From: Magnolia sinica
Taxonomy: Eukaryota > Streptophyta > Magnoliopsida > Magnoliales > Magnoliaceae
DNA length: 64,000 nucleotides
Direction: 5' to 3'
NCBI RefSeq assembly: GCF_029962835.1
Contig: NC_080577.1
Location: forward strand, 2,728,001-2,792,000
Both the position numbers and the translations under genes were made by a program. Numbering within the stretch: the stretch's first letter is position 1; every line of letters begins with the position of its first letter. Positions 52,950-64,000 of the stretch are shown here, in pieces. A model generated the notes under the pieces. The model did not search any database, had not been told where the DNA came from, and saw only the letters and a program-made list of their open reading frames with translations.

Positions 52950-53360
52950 TACGTTAGAACAACTGGAAGTATGATGTAGCAAGGATTGTGATTTATGGTT
53001 TCAGCTATCAGTGTTGGCAAAAAAGAAAAAAAAAAGGCCATTCTGGTTCCATGGAGGACCACTGTTATGCATTTTGTATAATTATCAATGTTGCCAGCCT
53101 GTTAGTATTGTTTTTCCTGTTGTTGGTTTTTCCTTTTTGCTTATGTTTTTGGGCAAGGTTGGATGGTAGTTTTGGTGCCAATGCTGCAGCCCTTGGGTCA
53201 TAACCTCTTCAGCAAAGATTCATCGGCATTGCTTGTTTTCTTTGCTAAGAACAATATAGAACTGCAGACGAGCTGAAAAATCTTGTGCTTTTGGCTAGAG
53301 ACTTGCACTATGTGCATTTGGGCGGTAGTGTTTTTGTTTTTGTTTTTCTTCATGTATTAT
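52950..53360 (+). other. CDPK 3' untranslated region
   Basis: AT-rich DNA after the CDPK stop codon with no coding signal. The polyadenylation site is not identified; the MITE at 53381 sets a likely outer limit. Confidence 0.4.
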
Positions 53361-53380
53361 TTGAAAGCCTAAGGGCCTGT

Positions 53381-53634
53381 TTGGGTGCCCTTAATAATTA
53401 GTTAATCTCATTTCAGTTAATTCATAATTATGTATTAGATATCTTTTTTGGTCAGGATTAAAATCTGATGACCGACAATTTGTACCAACGTGCATTTGGT
53501 TGCATGAGATATGAAATTTGCACCAAATGAGACCGATTAATCATGAAATATTACGAAATTTGGTGTGACCAAACACACCTGAAACCAGATGAACTCATTT
53601 TTAACTGGCACCTAAATGGCTCTTAGGTAAATTC
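53381..53634. mobile_element. small MITE, about 250 bp
   Basis: AAGGGCCTGTTTGGGTGCC at the left matches the reverse complement of GGCACCTAAATGGCTCTT at the right. The body is AT-rich (TAATTCATAATTATGTATTA). It resembles the hAT-type MITEs with GGGCCTGTTTGG ends and is related to the copy at 52577. Confidence 0.55.
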
Positions 53635-54334
53635 CAGTTAGTTTTGTAGGCAGCATCAGTGAAATGAGTGCATTCATTATATCAGGCCAGCTCAAGGGAA
53701 TCCGTTTACTGTCTCATGGATTATCTTTCTTCTGGGTTACCAATACAACTGAGACCGTCGGATGTGATGGGATCCATGCTTGGCAACCGTTTCAAATTGA
53801 ACAAGGGATCTTCATCCAAAGGCTGTAGTAAATTCAGTGTCGGATTATTATTATTATTTTTTGAGTGGGATGGGATATCGGATCATTTGCTGAAAGCGAA
53901 TAAGAGAAGCGTCCGATGATTTGTTTATGTAATAGATTACTCAGAAGTCGAGTGAATACATAGTCCGTATCTTCAAACGGTGTACGTGGGAGTTTTCAAA
54001 TTCTGTCAAGAGGGACCATGGTACGTAATCCAGACCATTGCTCTGTTCTGCTGCGCTGTAAGATGGCTATGATTGTTTTATCGGTGTGGTTTTTTTAATC
54101 ATAGGCCATCTAAGGCAGAGCTCACTAAGTGTACGGTTGGATCGGCAGGTTCGATGGACAGTTCATGCTTACACGTCGATGGACTGGCTTATGGCATCGT
54201 TTCCTTCAAAGTCTTATTCTCATCCAAAATCACGAGGCCTTTTGGGGCCAGCATGAGCCATTACTCATTCACACCATTCGTTTGTGAGGCCCACTGCGGA
54301 TTTACCTGGGTGGAAGTCGCATTGATCCGGTAGA
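53635..54334. other. gene-free stretch
   Basis: The open frames at 53668-53919 and 54073-54333 have no recognisable domain. No element is seen except the MITE that begins at the right border. Confidence 0.4.
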
Positions 54335-54660
54335 TCCTTGTGGGGCTAACCTTGATGTATGTGCCTTGCATCAACGCCGTCCATATGTTTTGACAGATCA
54401 TTTTAGGGTAAGACCCCAAAAGTGAAGCAGATCTAAATCTTAGTGGATCACACAACAGGAAACAGTGGTGATTGAATACCTACCATTAAAAACTTCTTAG
54501 GGGCCACCAGAATGTTTATTTGCCATCCAACTTGTTGATAAGGTCACAAAGATCTGAATGAAGGGACCGTACAATATCATCTTAATCCAAAATTTTCGGT
54601 GGCTCACGAGAAGTTTTTAATGGTCAATCGGTGGATTTAACCGGTTATACCATCCATTAG
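54335..54660. mobile_element. left half of a palindromic MITE
   Basis: GTGGGGCTAACCTTGATGTA, CAGATCATTTTAGGGTAAGA, AACAGTGGTGATTGAATACC and GAGAAGTTTTTAATGG keep the family order through the centre. The mirror arm is missing. Confidence 0.55.
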
Positions 54661-55409
54661 TGGGCCATCTGTCAGGAAGCCTATCTTACTGGTTCTAAGG
54701 TTGTGGCATCTCCATCGAGGTTCATTCTCAATATCTACCCCACGGGACAATCCCAACCCTGTAATAAGACTGCTTGCCAGTAGAGGCATTGAATGGAAAA
54801 GGCCCAAATCTTGGATGGCTAGGATCTCCAGTCAGGGAGATTTTTGAAGTCCGTTCCCTCCACACTGCTACCTATCAGAACAACGGTCTGGATCGAAAGA
54901 CGGCCCCACATGGTTCCTTTTCTAGGCGTGCAGTGCAGTAGAATAGGCCCCATTGGACGGTCAAGGGAGAAATGAACGGATGGTCCATGCTCAACCGACG
55001 CTTGTGGCCACCTGATGAGCACGTCGTCCTATCTTTTAGGAGATGAATCTAATGCGGTAGGGCCCACATGAGCGGGCTCAGATCTAGTATGCGGGCTTAG
55101 ATTATTTGTGGCACATCTGATCCGTCCATAAGACGGGATTGACGGTGAAGATGATCGGACGCATAACTCAGGTACTGTGGTCCTCTCCTTGGGATAACAA
55201 TTGAAGGTTACCAATCAATAAATAAATAAATAAACAAATCCAACGGTGGACATTCCATGTAAAATTATGGCTCTGCAGAATGCATGGATGGGCCTGAGTT
55301 TTCTGTAATAGGATCTTCACGCTGCGTCCTATCTGATTAACGGATGAGATTTTCCAGACGTGAAAGTGATAACATGATCTGTCCTACCGTTCACCACTTT
55401 TTCAGTGGT
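54661..55409. other. gene-free stretch
   Basis: Minus-strand open frames at 54819-55022 and 55029-55214 have no family resemblance. Phrases such as AAATCTTGGATGGCTAGGAT recur near 59640 and 63060 and mark a second, undefined old repeat. Confidence 0.4.
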
Positions 55410-55545
55410 GTGGTCCACCGTAGATTTGGATCTGCTTAAAATTTGGCATAACGTCCTAAAATGAACTGAAAACACGGATGGACGGCGTGGATATACAACA
55501 CATTCATCAAGGTCAGCCCCACACGGTAAGGTAACACCTAATCTG
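55410..55545. mobile_element. right half of a palindromic MITE
   Basis: GTGGTCCACCGTAGATTTGG, CGTCCTAAAATGAACTGAAA and ACACATTCATCAAGGTCAGC, ending near GTAACACCTAATCTGC, match one right arm of the family. Confidence 0.5.
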
Positions 55546-55550
55546 CTAAG

Positions 55551-56145
55551 TGGGGTGCTTTGTGGCCCACCATGATGTATGTGTTTCATCCGGCCCCGTC
55601 CATCAATTTTGCCAGATCATTTTAGGGCATGATCCAAAAAATGAGTCAGATCCAAATCTCACGTGGACCACATTACAGGAAACAGTGGTGATTGAACAGC
55701 CGCCATTAAAAAATTCTCAGGGGCCACAAAAATTTTGAATTAAGCTGGTATTTGTGTTTCCCTTCATCCAATGTGACCTAATCAACAGTTTGACATTAAA
55801 ATTTTTTAGGGGCACAAAAGTTTTGAATGAAATTGATATTTATGTTTTCCCTTCCTCCCGGCGGGGTGTGTCATGTGTGTGATCTGATTGATGGGTTGGA
55901 TGGCAAATAAACATTACAGTAGGCCCCAGGAAGTTTTCAATGTTGGGCGTTCAATTACCACTGTTTTCTTCTGATGTGGTCCACTTGGAAGATTTGGATC
56001 TGTCTCATTTTTTGACACATGCATTAAAATGATCAGAAAATGAGATTTGAATGTCTCAATTTTTGCCTTAAGATGATCGGAAAAAATAGTTGGACAGTGT
56101 CGATAGAACAAATACATCATGGTGAGGTCCACAGAGCACTGCCCA
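55551..56145. mobile_element. palindromic MITE, about 595 bp
   Basis: GGGGTGCTTTGTGGCCCACC on the left faces CATGGTGAGGTCCACAGAGC on the right. The centre contains GCCCCAGGAAGTTTTCAATG and its mirror. An incomplete repeat of the centre (AATTTTGAATTAAGCTGG against AGTTTTGAATGAAATTG) suggests a local duplication. Confidence 0.6.
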
Positions 56146-56255
56146 CTTCACCCTTCGATATTCCTCCAGCCCTAAAATGATCGTCAAAATGGATGGACGG
56201 CGTGGATAAAACAAATCCATCACGGTGGGCCCCGCAGAGCCCATGTCAGGACCGT

Positions 56256-56813
56256 GGACGCGGATTAGATACTGACAGGTTGAGTAGCGAGACTCGCTAC
56301 TCGAGTGACGTCACCAACTTCTATGGGCCCCACCATGATGTATATTTTATATCCACACCGTCCATACATTTGGAGAGATCATATAATGGCATTATTCAAA
56401 GAATGAGTCAGATCCAAAGCTCGAGTGGACCCCACCACAGAAAACAGTGGGAGAGTGACGCCCACCATTAAAAAGTTCTAAGGGCCATAAAAGTCTTCGA
56501 TTCAAGCCGATATTTGTGTTTTCCCCTCTTTCATGTCTGCGTTAACACTGAACAGGCTGGATCTGAAATAAACATCATGGTGGACCTTCGGAAGGTGTCG
56601 ACCGTGGGCGTCACTCTCTCCACGTTTTCTGTGGTGGGGTCCACTCCAGCCTTCGATCCGCCTCATTCTTCGTATCATGCACTGAAAGGATCTCTCGAAA
56701 TGTATGGACGGTGTGGATACAAAACATACCTCATGGTGGGGCCCACATAACTTGGTGACGCCACTTCAGTAGCGATTCTCGCTACTGACCCTGTCAGTAG
56801 CTAATCCGCGTCC
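56256..56813. mobile_element. full-length 558-bp Mutator-type palindromic MITE with 9-bp target duplication
   Basis: GGACGCGGATTAGATACTGA at the left faces, in reverse complement, GGACGCGGATTAGCTACTGA at the right. Inside, CACCATGATGTATATTTTAT mirrors AAACATACCTCATGGTGGGG. Flanks CAGGACCGT (56247-56255) and CAGGAGCGT (56814-56822) match at 8 of 9 bases. It sits just upstream of the presumed first exon of the gene at 63290. Confidence 0.85.
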
Positions 56814-56929
56814 CAGGAGCGTCCGCCTCTAGCTAGGTCCCGGTGGCGGTAGTACCCAATCCGAGTCCTGGTTCCGTAGTTGCGGCCAAGTCGCACTCAT
56901 ACTTCTATGAGTGGGAAGACAAACAGAAA

Positions 56930-57063
56930 CTTGGGCAATCAATCGGGGCCGTGAATCTGTGAAATATTTGAACTCCAAACTCATTGCTGCCGTCCATATC
57001 TTGGAATTGTTGCTTACGTTATTCCAGAGCCCTCTCTCTGGCATAGATTTCCTGGAGACGGAG
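56930..57063 (+). promoter_or_regulatory. possible 5' leader exon of the small membrane-protein gene
   Basis: A CT-rich leader-like stretch ends in CCTGGAGACGGAG with a GTAATT donor at 57064-57069. It is followed by AAACCCTAG and pyrimidine-rich DNA typical of the start of a leader intron. If joined to the acceptor at 63282 it would supply the 5' end of the 102-aa gene. There is no direct proof. Confidence 0.3.
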
Positions 57064-60000
57064 GTAATTTTCGAAACCCTAGTTTGCAGCTTCTTTTCTT
57101 ACTTTTTCTGCTTCTTGTGATATTTCATTACTTGGATTGTAATTCTCGGTTTCGATGGTAGAGGGAGGTTTTAGCGATTCTATTGTAGAGAAATGATCAG
57201 ATACAACTTGTATCATGAGTTGTGATACCGCCCTTTTTTTCTCCCTGCCAACATGTCATAATGTCCAATCCGTGCGGCGAACTAGAACTAGAAGTCGAGC
57301 TCTTAAAATTTTCGAAACGATTTTTTTTTTTTTTTTTTCAGGCCTTAAACCCCGTCTGAGCTGGATGAGAAACCCCAAGATGTCTCAGCTTCAATTCCGT
57401 GATGGGAAGATCTTAGCCATCCAAGGTAGCCTTTGTTCAGTTGAATGTGGAATGAATGCAATTTTTGATGCATGTACCTCCACAGTCAGTTCCATAAATA
57501 ATTAATGGTCTGGATCTGTCAACCTTTGGCCCCACTTGGGAAAAAAATGTAGAGCAAAGATACTACAGGGAGAGTTTGTTGTTGTAGATTTGACCCTTGG
57601 GTCCCACTTGCAGTTGTAGATTTGACCCTTTTATGGTTGAATGTGGCCATGTGGTCTTTGTTGTTTTAACCTTTGTAGCCCACTATTTGCTGGCCAGCAG
57701 TTGAAGGGTTGAGGATTTTCCCACTTAAAGAGACGTTTGCTGGATGAACCAATGAAATGGGGCCCATAGTTTCAACTATTTGACTCACTGAACCATTGTG
57801 CTCTGCATCCAAGAAATGGAAACTCAAGCAAGCTAAGACACACCCTTAGGCTGAGCATTGTGGAAGAGCTCACTATGCAGGTTGAATTTTAGGTGACGAT
57901 GGATGCACAATGGTGGTGTCGGAAGTAGGATGATAATGAGAGTGAGAATGGGTGGCGGTGTGCTTTGATTTGGCAAGAAGTGAATGGAACAGGAAAGAAG
58001 AGTGTAGTAAGAAGAGAATTATGGTGGTGGTAGCGATAGTGAATGAGGAAGAAGGAGACGGTATAGGAGCCGTTAATTTGTCGGGTCTTATGTGGGTGTC
58101 CATATGACATAGCAGATAATATATATTTAAAGTATCAAGACTTGAGTTTCATATTTGTTTGTTTTCAATCTCTATGTAATATCTTGTCCCTCAAGCTGTG
58201 GATCAGCCATGAAACAATATCTTCCAGATTGGAAGATCCTAGCCCCAAGAGTCGGGCCAATTTTTAGTTGAATTTAGAATGTGAAACAACTTTTGTTCTG
58301 AGCTTTACAGGTGCAGAATAGGATGTGGACAGGCCATGGCGTGAATATCTTCCAGGTTTGAAGAAACCAGCCTTAATTTGTAGGCCTATTTTAGTTGAAC
58401 TTGGAATGTGAAGTAATGATTAATTGTAGGACTGAATATATGCAGTAGTGTTGATAATTGCATCACGCTGCATTCTTTTCAAAAATTGATTTTTTTTTTC
58501 TAGACACTAGCATCCAAACATCAGTGTAAGAAAAAACAGTAAAACAGACAATGCCATCCAAACAACACACTTTCAAATGTCACCTTTGAGAAACTATTTC
58601 ACAGATAACAGATATTTGTTCCAAGCTAAACACTTAACCCGAGTGGAATTGCCTAAAATAAGCCCTGAAACGAAATTAAAAATTAAGTTTAATTTCTGTT
58701 TAAGACATGGATTACTGAAAGTGAGTCCCCTAGTTTATTTTGGATATCAGTATTTGATGGTAATGTTCTCCATTCAGCTGGTTGATCAACCTGGATCATC
58801 CACCGATTCTCAGAAACTCTTCATAGGTCACCATGTAGAAATCACATTGTTGATCCTAACCATCTGATGATCCGATCGATAACCTGTGAAATGGGAGTTA
58901 GAGATTGTTCATAAGAAACACAGTCTAATCATCAATCTAGGCAATCTTCAGGTTGGCCCCACCTTAGATGGTTAAGATCATCCTCTCGTGTGTCTTTTAC
59001 ACTTTCATCCATGAAGAGTGTACTTGACCCAATGTATACTCCAGATCAATGAGCACACTGTTCACATGTCCAAACACTCCTAGTTGCATTGTAGCCTGTA
59101 GTGCATTTATTTTTACTGGATCTTTTCTCAATTTCTCAACTGTAACTGTTAGTTGTATCATTGTCGTTTCAAGTTCTTGTGATCTTTGCCTATTGACTTG
59201 CACTTCTCTTGAAATTTCTTTCCTTTTGATTTATCTCTTGCTGTTTCTTTCTGCCAAAGTAGTAATGACCCCTTTTACTACACATCACCATAGTAATTTG
59301 TATCAAGGGGAATATACAACGTGTGAGTCGCTTCTTTTGTTGCTAATTTCTCTGTCTTTTTTAACCGATATGATGTTTCTTTCTTGCAATTGGTGTGAAT
59401 TACCCTTTAAAAAGGTGTAAATTTCTGGAGGAATTATATTATCCTTAATCTGAGATATGTACAGTATCCTCGGATCCTTGGTTTGCACGAGTGGAGCACA
59501 TGGTTTGGCTATTCAAACCGTTGATCTAATGGAACCGACAGTGGATGGATCATGCCCTAAGAACTTGGATGGGAAAATCCCGACCCTTTAATTGATGCCT
59601 TGGAAGTTGATGGCCAATAAACGATGTAGTAGCTGCACATACCAAATGGAGAAAGGCCAAAGATTGGGTGGCTGAGATTCTTCTTGTTTGGGCTAATTTT
59701 CTCATATAGACTACTTTCACACATTGTTTTATAGATCTTTGGATTTTCCTCTCTGCAAATTCTTCCTTGCTCTTTGGGGAACCCTGGAAGCGGCTGACCG
59801 CTGATAATCTGGCTTATGATTGTTTTACTTCGGAGGAGGCTGCCGCTCTCGAGGTGCCTGTTCATGAGGAAGAGGTAAAGGCCGTGTTATGGATTTGGAG
59901 AGGGACAAAGCTCTAGGTCGGCTTTCTTCCAGTCTTTTTAGGAGCTGATCAAGACAGATTTAGGGCGTGTTTGGATTACCAAATACTATGGTGATGTGTA

Positions 60001-60299
60001 GTAAAAGGGGTCATTATTACTTTTTAACCATGCTTGGATAGAATGCAAATCTCAATGGATTTTGGTCACCCGTTTACAGCCTAGTCACATCAATGTAAAT
60101 CAATGATTCTCAGCCAAATCCAATGCAAATTACCACCGTATCTCTCTGACGAGAGAAGTGACCGTTGAATGGGTTTGGTGCATTCATGTACAATGAAATA
60201 GAGATGCTTCATCAAGCTCTTCCTATTAAATTGGTGATGCTCTCGGTCGTAATCTCACAAACCATTTTGTATAGAGAAGGAGAGAGTTCCATTCTAGTT
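57064..60299. other. gene-free stretch, probably leader intron
   Basis: No exon is supported. A poly(T) run with an AG acceptor near 57342 (TTTTTTTTTCAGGCC) could start an extra leader exon. The open frames at 58577-58867 and 59049-59420 show no domain. Confidence 0.35.
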
Positions 60300-62206
60300 T
60301 AGCCCCTCCACCTCCTTGCTGGTGACCATGCACTGGCAACTACCTTTCTCATACCTACCTCCCTCTTATCTTGGTTTGCCTTTGTGCTTAGGCAAGCCAA
60401 TGAAGAGTTTTTGGGACTTGGTGATTGAACACATGGAGAGGAAATTCTTGCCTTACAAAGTCAAATTTCTGTCCTTAGGTAGAAGAGTTACTCTGATTAA
60501 GGTGATCCTTTCTAATCTCCCCCTTTACTTCATGTCGATGTTTTGGTGCCCTAAGTTAGTCCAAGAGAGGATTGATAAGCACCAGAGGATTTTTTTTGTC
60601 TGTTAGGGGCTGGTGGATAAAGGATTCTTCTTTATATTGCGCATCTTTTGTCTAGAAAGCGGTTGTTTGTTGGCTGTCTTGGTGTTTTCAAGTGTGGGCT
60701 TTTTGATAGGCGAGGGGTCGAGGGTCAAGTTCTCGGAGGATGTTTGGTGTGGGGTCTCTCTGTTTCGCGCTTCCTTCCCTTTTTTGGCCTGTCTCTACCT
60801 TGTTGTAGACGTTTCAGTGGCCAACTGTTTCTTGGGCTTTGGGAATGGGGTCATTTAGAGCCCTCCTTGTCGTTAGAATCAGCTGGACTCCAAGTTTGAT
60901 GAATTCTTGCTGCTTCTTTCCTGGTTACAAGGCTTTCTTCCTTCACTAGGAGTTGTTGATTCTCAGGTGTGGTTGAAAGATAAATCAGGGACTGATGCAG
61001 GACAATTAACCACTTGCTCTAAAAGCTCGAACTGTTAGAGCATGGCGAATTAATCATTTTATCTCATAGCCCAGGCCCCAAGTCCATTAGTTAGGTCCTC
61101 GGCCGAACCTTCCTCATGAGCCCCAAATCCATGGGTTCCGCCCCTCATGGGCCTCAAATCTATGGGTTATGCGGGCCACCCACCCCGAGTATGCCCCTGC
61201 ATCCTACAGGCCACCCCGCTCGAGCCCGGTGTGAAAATATCCCCGCATTAATCACCCCCGGTGAGGAGTCTCGAACACAAGACCTCTTGCTTTGATGCCA
61301 ATTTGATGCAGGACAATTAAGCACTTGCTCTAAAAGCTCGAATTGTTTGAGCATGGCGAATTAATCCCTTTATCTCATAGCCCAGGCCCCAAGTCCATGG
61401 GTTAGGTCCTCGCCCGAACCCTCCTCATGAGCCCCAAATCCATGAGTTCCACCCTACACGAGCCACCCGCCTCACACGGGCCCCAAATCCATAGGTTACG
61501 CGGGCCACCCACCCTGAGTGTGCCCCTGCATCCCACATGCCACCCCACTCGAGCCCGGTGTGAAAATGCCCCTCGTATTAGGGACCTTCTTGGTGAAATC
61601 TCTTTATAGGCTCGTGGCTTAGATCGGGACTTCTGAAGCTTGGTCCCATACCGTTCATGTCTGGTATTATGGAGCGCCTCCAAAGGTGGTAGCATTTGCA
61701 TGGCTTGCGGGTGGGAACGGAATCCTAATCATCAATAATCTTCGCAAGAGAGTAATGGTGTTGCTAACTCTTGCCTCTTATGCCTTAGGGATGTAGAATC
61801 GGTGGATCATTTGTTCATCCCAATTGTTCATCCACTGCCCTTTTACTTAGGAAGTTTTGGATGCTGTCATATCTTCCTTTAAGGTGAGTTGGATGATGCT
61901 ATTCTCCATTGAAGGCTTGTTTTGGTCTTAGCACGGTGGTGGGATTGGTTAAAGGAGCACATCGCGGTGGAGTGTCACTCTCTTTGCTGTTCTTTAGGCA
62001 ATCTGGTGTGAAAGGAATACCCATTGTTTTTGTAGTAGTAGTAGTTCACCTAGGGGGTATATCCAGTCTATTTATATATTGGGGATTGGGCTCCCTAATT
62101 GGGTGTTTTTTTGCCTTTTTTTTTTCCTTTCCTTTGTTTTTCCATTGTTCTGTGTTGGCGTTTTGGCCTTCTAATAAATTGCATTATCTTTAAAAAAAGA
62201 AAAAAT
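60300..62206 (+). mobile_element. L1-type LINE 3' remnant interrupted by a TRIM
   Basis: SYLPPSYLGLPLCLGKPMKS, GRRVTLIKVILSNLPLYFMS and a trailing RIFFVC match the end of the plant LINE reverse-transcriptase region. VVAFAWLAGGNGILIINNLR with ESVDHLFI (61.69-61.82 kb) is the following zf-RVT part. The element ends at CTAATAAATTGCATTATCTT and an A-rich tail near 62206. It is 5'-truncated and carries stops and frameshifts. The TRIM at 60993-61580 splits it. Confidence 0.8.
60993..61580 (-). mobile_element. TRIM (small non-coding LTR element) with 5-bp target duplication
   Basis: Direct terminal repeats lie at 60993-61250 and 61304-61580, both starting TGATGCAGGACAATTA. They flank a 53-bp interior that includes a degenerate primer-binding site (TTGGCATCAAAGC on the minus strand) next to the right repeat. 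GGGAC occurs on both sides (60988-60992 and 61581-61585). There is no coding sequence. The repeats differ at a number of sites, so it is not recent. Confidence 0.8.
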
Positions 62207-63282
62207 CAATTCACCAATTGCTTTCTTTTACAGGAGATGATATAGTAGCTTTGGCAAAACTGGAATATGGTAGAGCCATCCGCACACAGCATGCATGGCA
62301 TGGTGACTTATCATTTCGGTCTATCCATCTTTTAACCTACCGCAGATGTCAAATGGTTCAACGTAAACAGTAAATTGGATGATCCTAGTAATTTGATCAG
62401 TGGCCCTCAAAGTAATGATATAGCGAAGAAAGGAGATTTGTTATGGCAAATTGTCCGAAGTACACAGCGATCAGATGTCCTATTAATCCAATCAATGGCC
62501 CTCAAAAGTACTGAGATAGTGAACAGAGGTTATAGATTGGATTGTTTAATAGGTTTGATTTTGAAACGAGCTATCCATGATAGGGCCACTGGCTGGACAA
62601 CCCCGATTTACGCATCACCTTGTCATGTGTACTGTGGAGAGAACCATTTTCTGGTTCTTCCAGCTCTAAGGCATAATCGCCCATTTTTTTACTTGTTTCT
62701 TCTTGTTTAGGTATTTTTCTTACAGATCGATGTCATATATGGGTTTTTAAAAAATAAAAAATAAAAAATACTGATTTCGATGTTTTTTATTTATAGCAAT
62801 TGAAGGTGCTAATGTCCTTAGGAGTTATATGATCCTTGACTGCTACATATGCAATTGTATCCTTGTGCTTCAGTTTGCAAAAGTGGGGTTCATGGTTTGT
62901 CAATCTTAGATATTGATTTGACATGGCGCCACATTGGATTGATCATGCTCTGAATCGTCCTAGATGGAACAAGTCATAATCCTGACCTTGTTGGTTGCCT
63001 GCAATGGAATCTTAAGAGGGGAAAAAGTGGCTATGGATCACATTGAACAAAAAAGGGGCCAAACATCGGATGTCTAGGATCATCCATTCAAGGAGCTGTT
63101 TGTGCACCTTCCATCCATGCTGGGGCCTATTAGATTGATATTTTGGATTATTAAACATTGGGCCCTCTTATCCAAAATGAAAAGTGATTGAACTCTTCCT
63201 TCTATGGCTTGAGATCTGGGATTTTTCAGACATTTCTAGGAGTAATACCAAGTAATTATAATTTGGTCCTCTTTCACCTCAG
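62207..63282. other. gene-free stretch before the last gene
   Basis: The open frame at 62375-62710 has no recognisable domain. GGATGTCTAGGATCATCC near 63067 is a copy of the undefined old repeat seen near 54800. The acceptor TTTCACCTCAG of the following exon ends at 63282. Confidence 0.4.
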
Positions 63283-63289
63283 GAGATAA

Positions 63290-63598
63290 ATGATGGGCGA
63301 CGAGAAAGGAGGTGATGAACTGAAGCCACCATCTATCGATTGGAAGCAGAGGATCGAAGACAAATATCGTAGCATCAAAGAACATGCAGAGACTTATCCC
63401 TATGTATGGGCTTCATATATTGTTGTATATGGGGGCCTCTTTGTGTATACAACATATAGATGGAGAAAGCTCCGTAAAACTGAAGACAGGGTTCGAGTCC
63501 TCCAAGAGCGTCTGCGGAAGCTTGTTGAATCTGAACAAGAATCATCATCCTCAGCAAAGCCCACTTCATCCAATGGCTCAGGTCATTCACAGAAATAA
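63290..63598 (+). CDS. conserved small plant membrane protein, function unknown
   Basis: A 102-aa protein in one coding exon, with a likely intron acceptor (CACCTCAG, ending 63282) seven bases before the start. Residues 1-35 are charged (DWKQRIEDKYRSIKEHAETY). About 38-56 form one membrane segment (YVWASYIVVYGGLFVYTTY). RWRKLRKTEDRVRVLQERLR (57-76) is basic and predicted to be helical or coiled coil. A Ser-rich polar tail ends the protein. The positive charges after the helix suggest that side faces the cytosol or matrix. I recall similar short proteins in other plants but cannot name a function. A second ATG follows the first, so either may be used. Downstream AT-rich DNA to about 63870 fits the 3' untranslated region. 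Confidence 0.8.
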   Translation: MMGDEKGGDELKPPSIDWKQRIEDKYRSIKEHAETYPYVWASYIVVYGGLFVYTTYRWRKLRKTEDRVRVLQERLRKLVESEQESSSSAKPTSSNGSGHSQK

Positions 63599-64000
63599 TG
63601 GTGTGTATTTTACCAACTGAGATTTTATACCCGTTTGCCATGGGCTGGAAGATTATAGGGTTTTTTTGCGTTGTGTCAGTGAGAATTCGAAAGAAATCCT
63701 TTTTTTTTTCTTTTTTTTTTTTTGTTCTTCTTTCTTTCCCCTTTTGTTATCGAGTTTCTTGTTTTAATTGAAATTGCAAGATATTTCATATGTTTAGCGT
63801 TAAACGGGCATTAATAGAGAAAACTGTTGTAATGTTTTAAATCTTTTGTTACACTGATCAAATGAGAAGAAACAAATTGTTTGGACGGATGAGAAGCTTG
63901 TGATTGCAGCAGTATGATGATGGATTCATAGGGAAGTATCTTGCTCTGTGTAATGAGTTTGTTTTGCCAAAGTGCGACTCAGGATCATCATCATGTGCCA
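63599..64000 (+). other. 3' untranslated region and flank of the last gene
   Basis: Poly(T)/CT-rich DNA near 63690-63750 and AT-rich DNA to about 63850 fit a plant 3' untranslated region. No further coding signal is seen before the window ends. Confidence 0.4.

Noticed and set aside
57215-57505. 96-aa frame after the poly(T) run near 57.3 kb
   Set aside because: Crosses a homopolymer and a likely splice acceptor and has no domain. At most part of it is a leader exon.
58577-59420. Open frames of 96 and 123 aa between the leader exon and the LINE
   Set aside because: No domain, no splice signals in register, and overlapping frames on the opposite strand.

Overview
The window is nuclear DNA of a flowering plant. 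It has intron-rich genes with GT..AG introns, a chloroplast-targeted enzyme, a calcium-dependent protein kinase, and dense small transposons. One very abundant palindromic repeat, with ends like GGGCCCACCATGATGTATG, reminds me of magnoliid genomes (Magnolia, Liriodendron, Cinnamomum relatives). That placement is from memory and is an inference.

Four host genes are supported. On the minus strand at 3689-9891 is a six-exon uroporphyrinogen decarboxylase of the plastid tetrapyrrole pathway (HEME1 type, 415 aa). Upstream of it on the same strand, at 13252-20607, is a twelve-exon DNA 3'-phosphatase (ZDP type, 396 aa) of base-excision repair and DNA demethylation. On the plus strand at 34561-52949 is an eight-exon group II calcium-dependent protein kinase (535 aa), stretched to 18 kb by two intron blocks full of transposons. 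On the plus strand at 63290-63598 is a small conserved membrane protein (102 aa) of unknown function, probably with a distant non-coding 5' exon near 57 kb. The exon models join in frame at every junction I worked out.

The rest is mostly mobile DNA. 1-3.4 kb has a minisatellite and an old LTR next to a primer-binding site. 10-13 kb and 20.6-34.4 kb are gene-free and packed with Mutator-type palindromic MITEs, one with a perfect 9-bp target duplication and one split by a hAT-like element. The CDPK introns hold a Ty1/copia fossil, LINE pieces, a SINE and other MITEs. 53-63 kb holds further MITEs and a LINE fossil split by a small LTR element (TRIM) with matching 5-bp target duplications.

The first two genes are both on the minus strand, about 3.4 kb apart. 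As I recall the Arabidopsis locus numbers, HEME1 and ZDP are also near neighbours there, which would be old conserved synteny. I found no tRNA or rRNA gene and no CRISPR array. I found no new enzyme system; the most unusual features are the palindromic MITE family and the local tandem duplications, one of which copies a splice donor.
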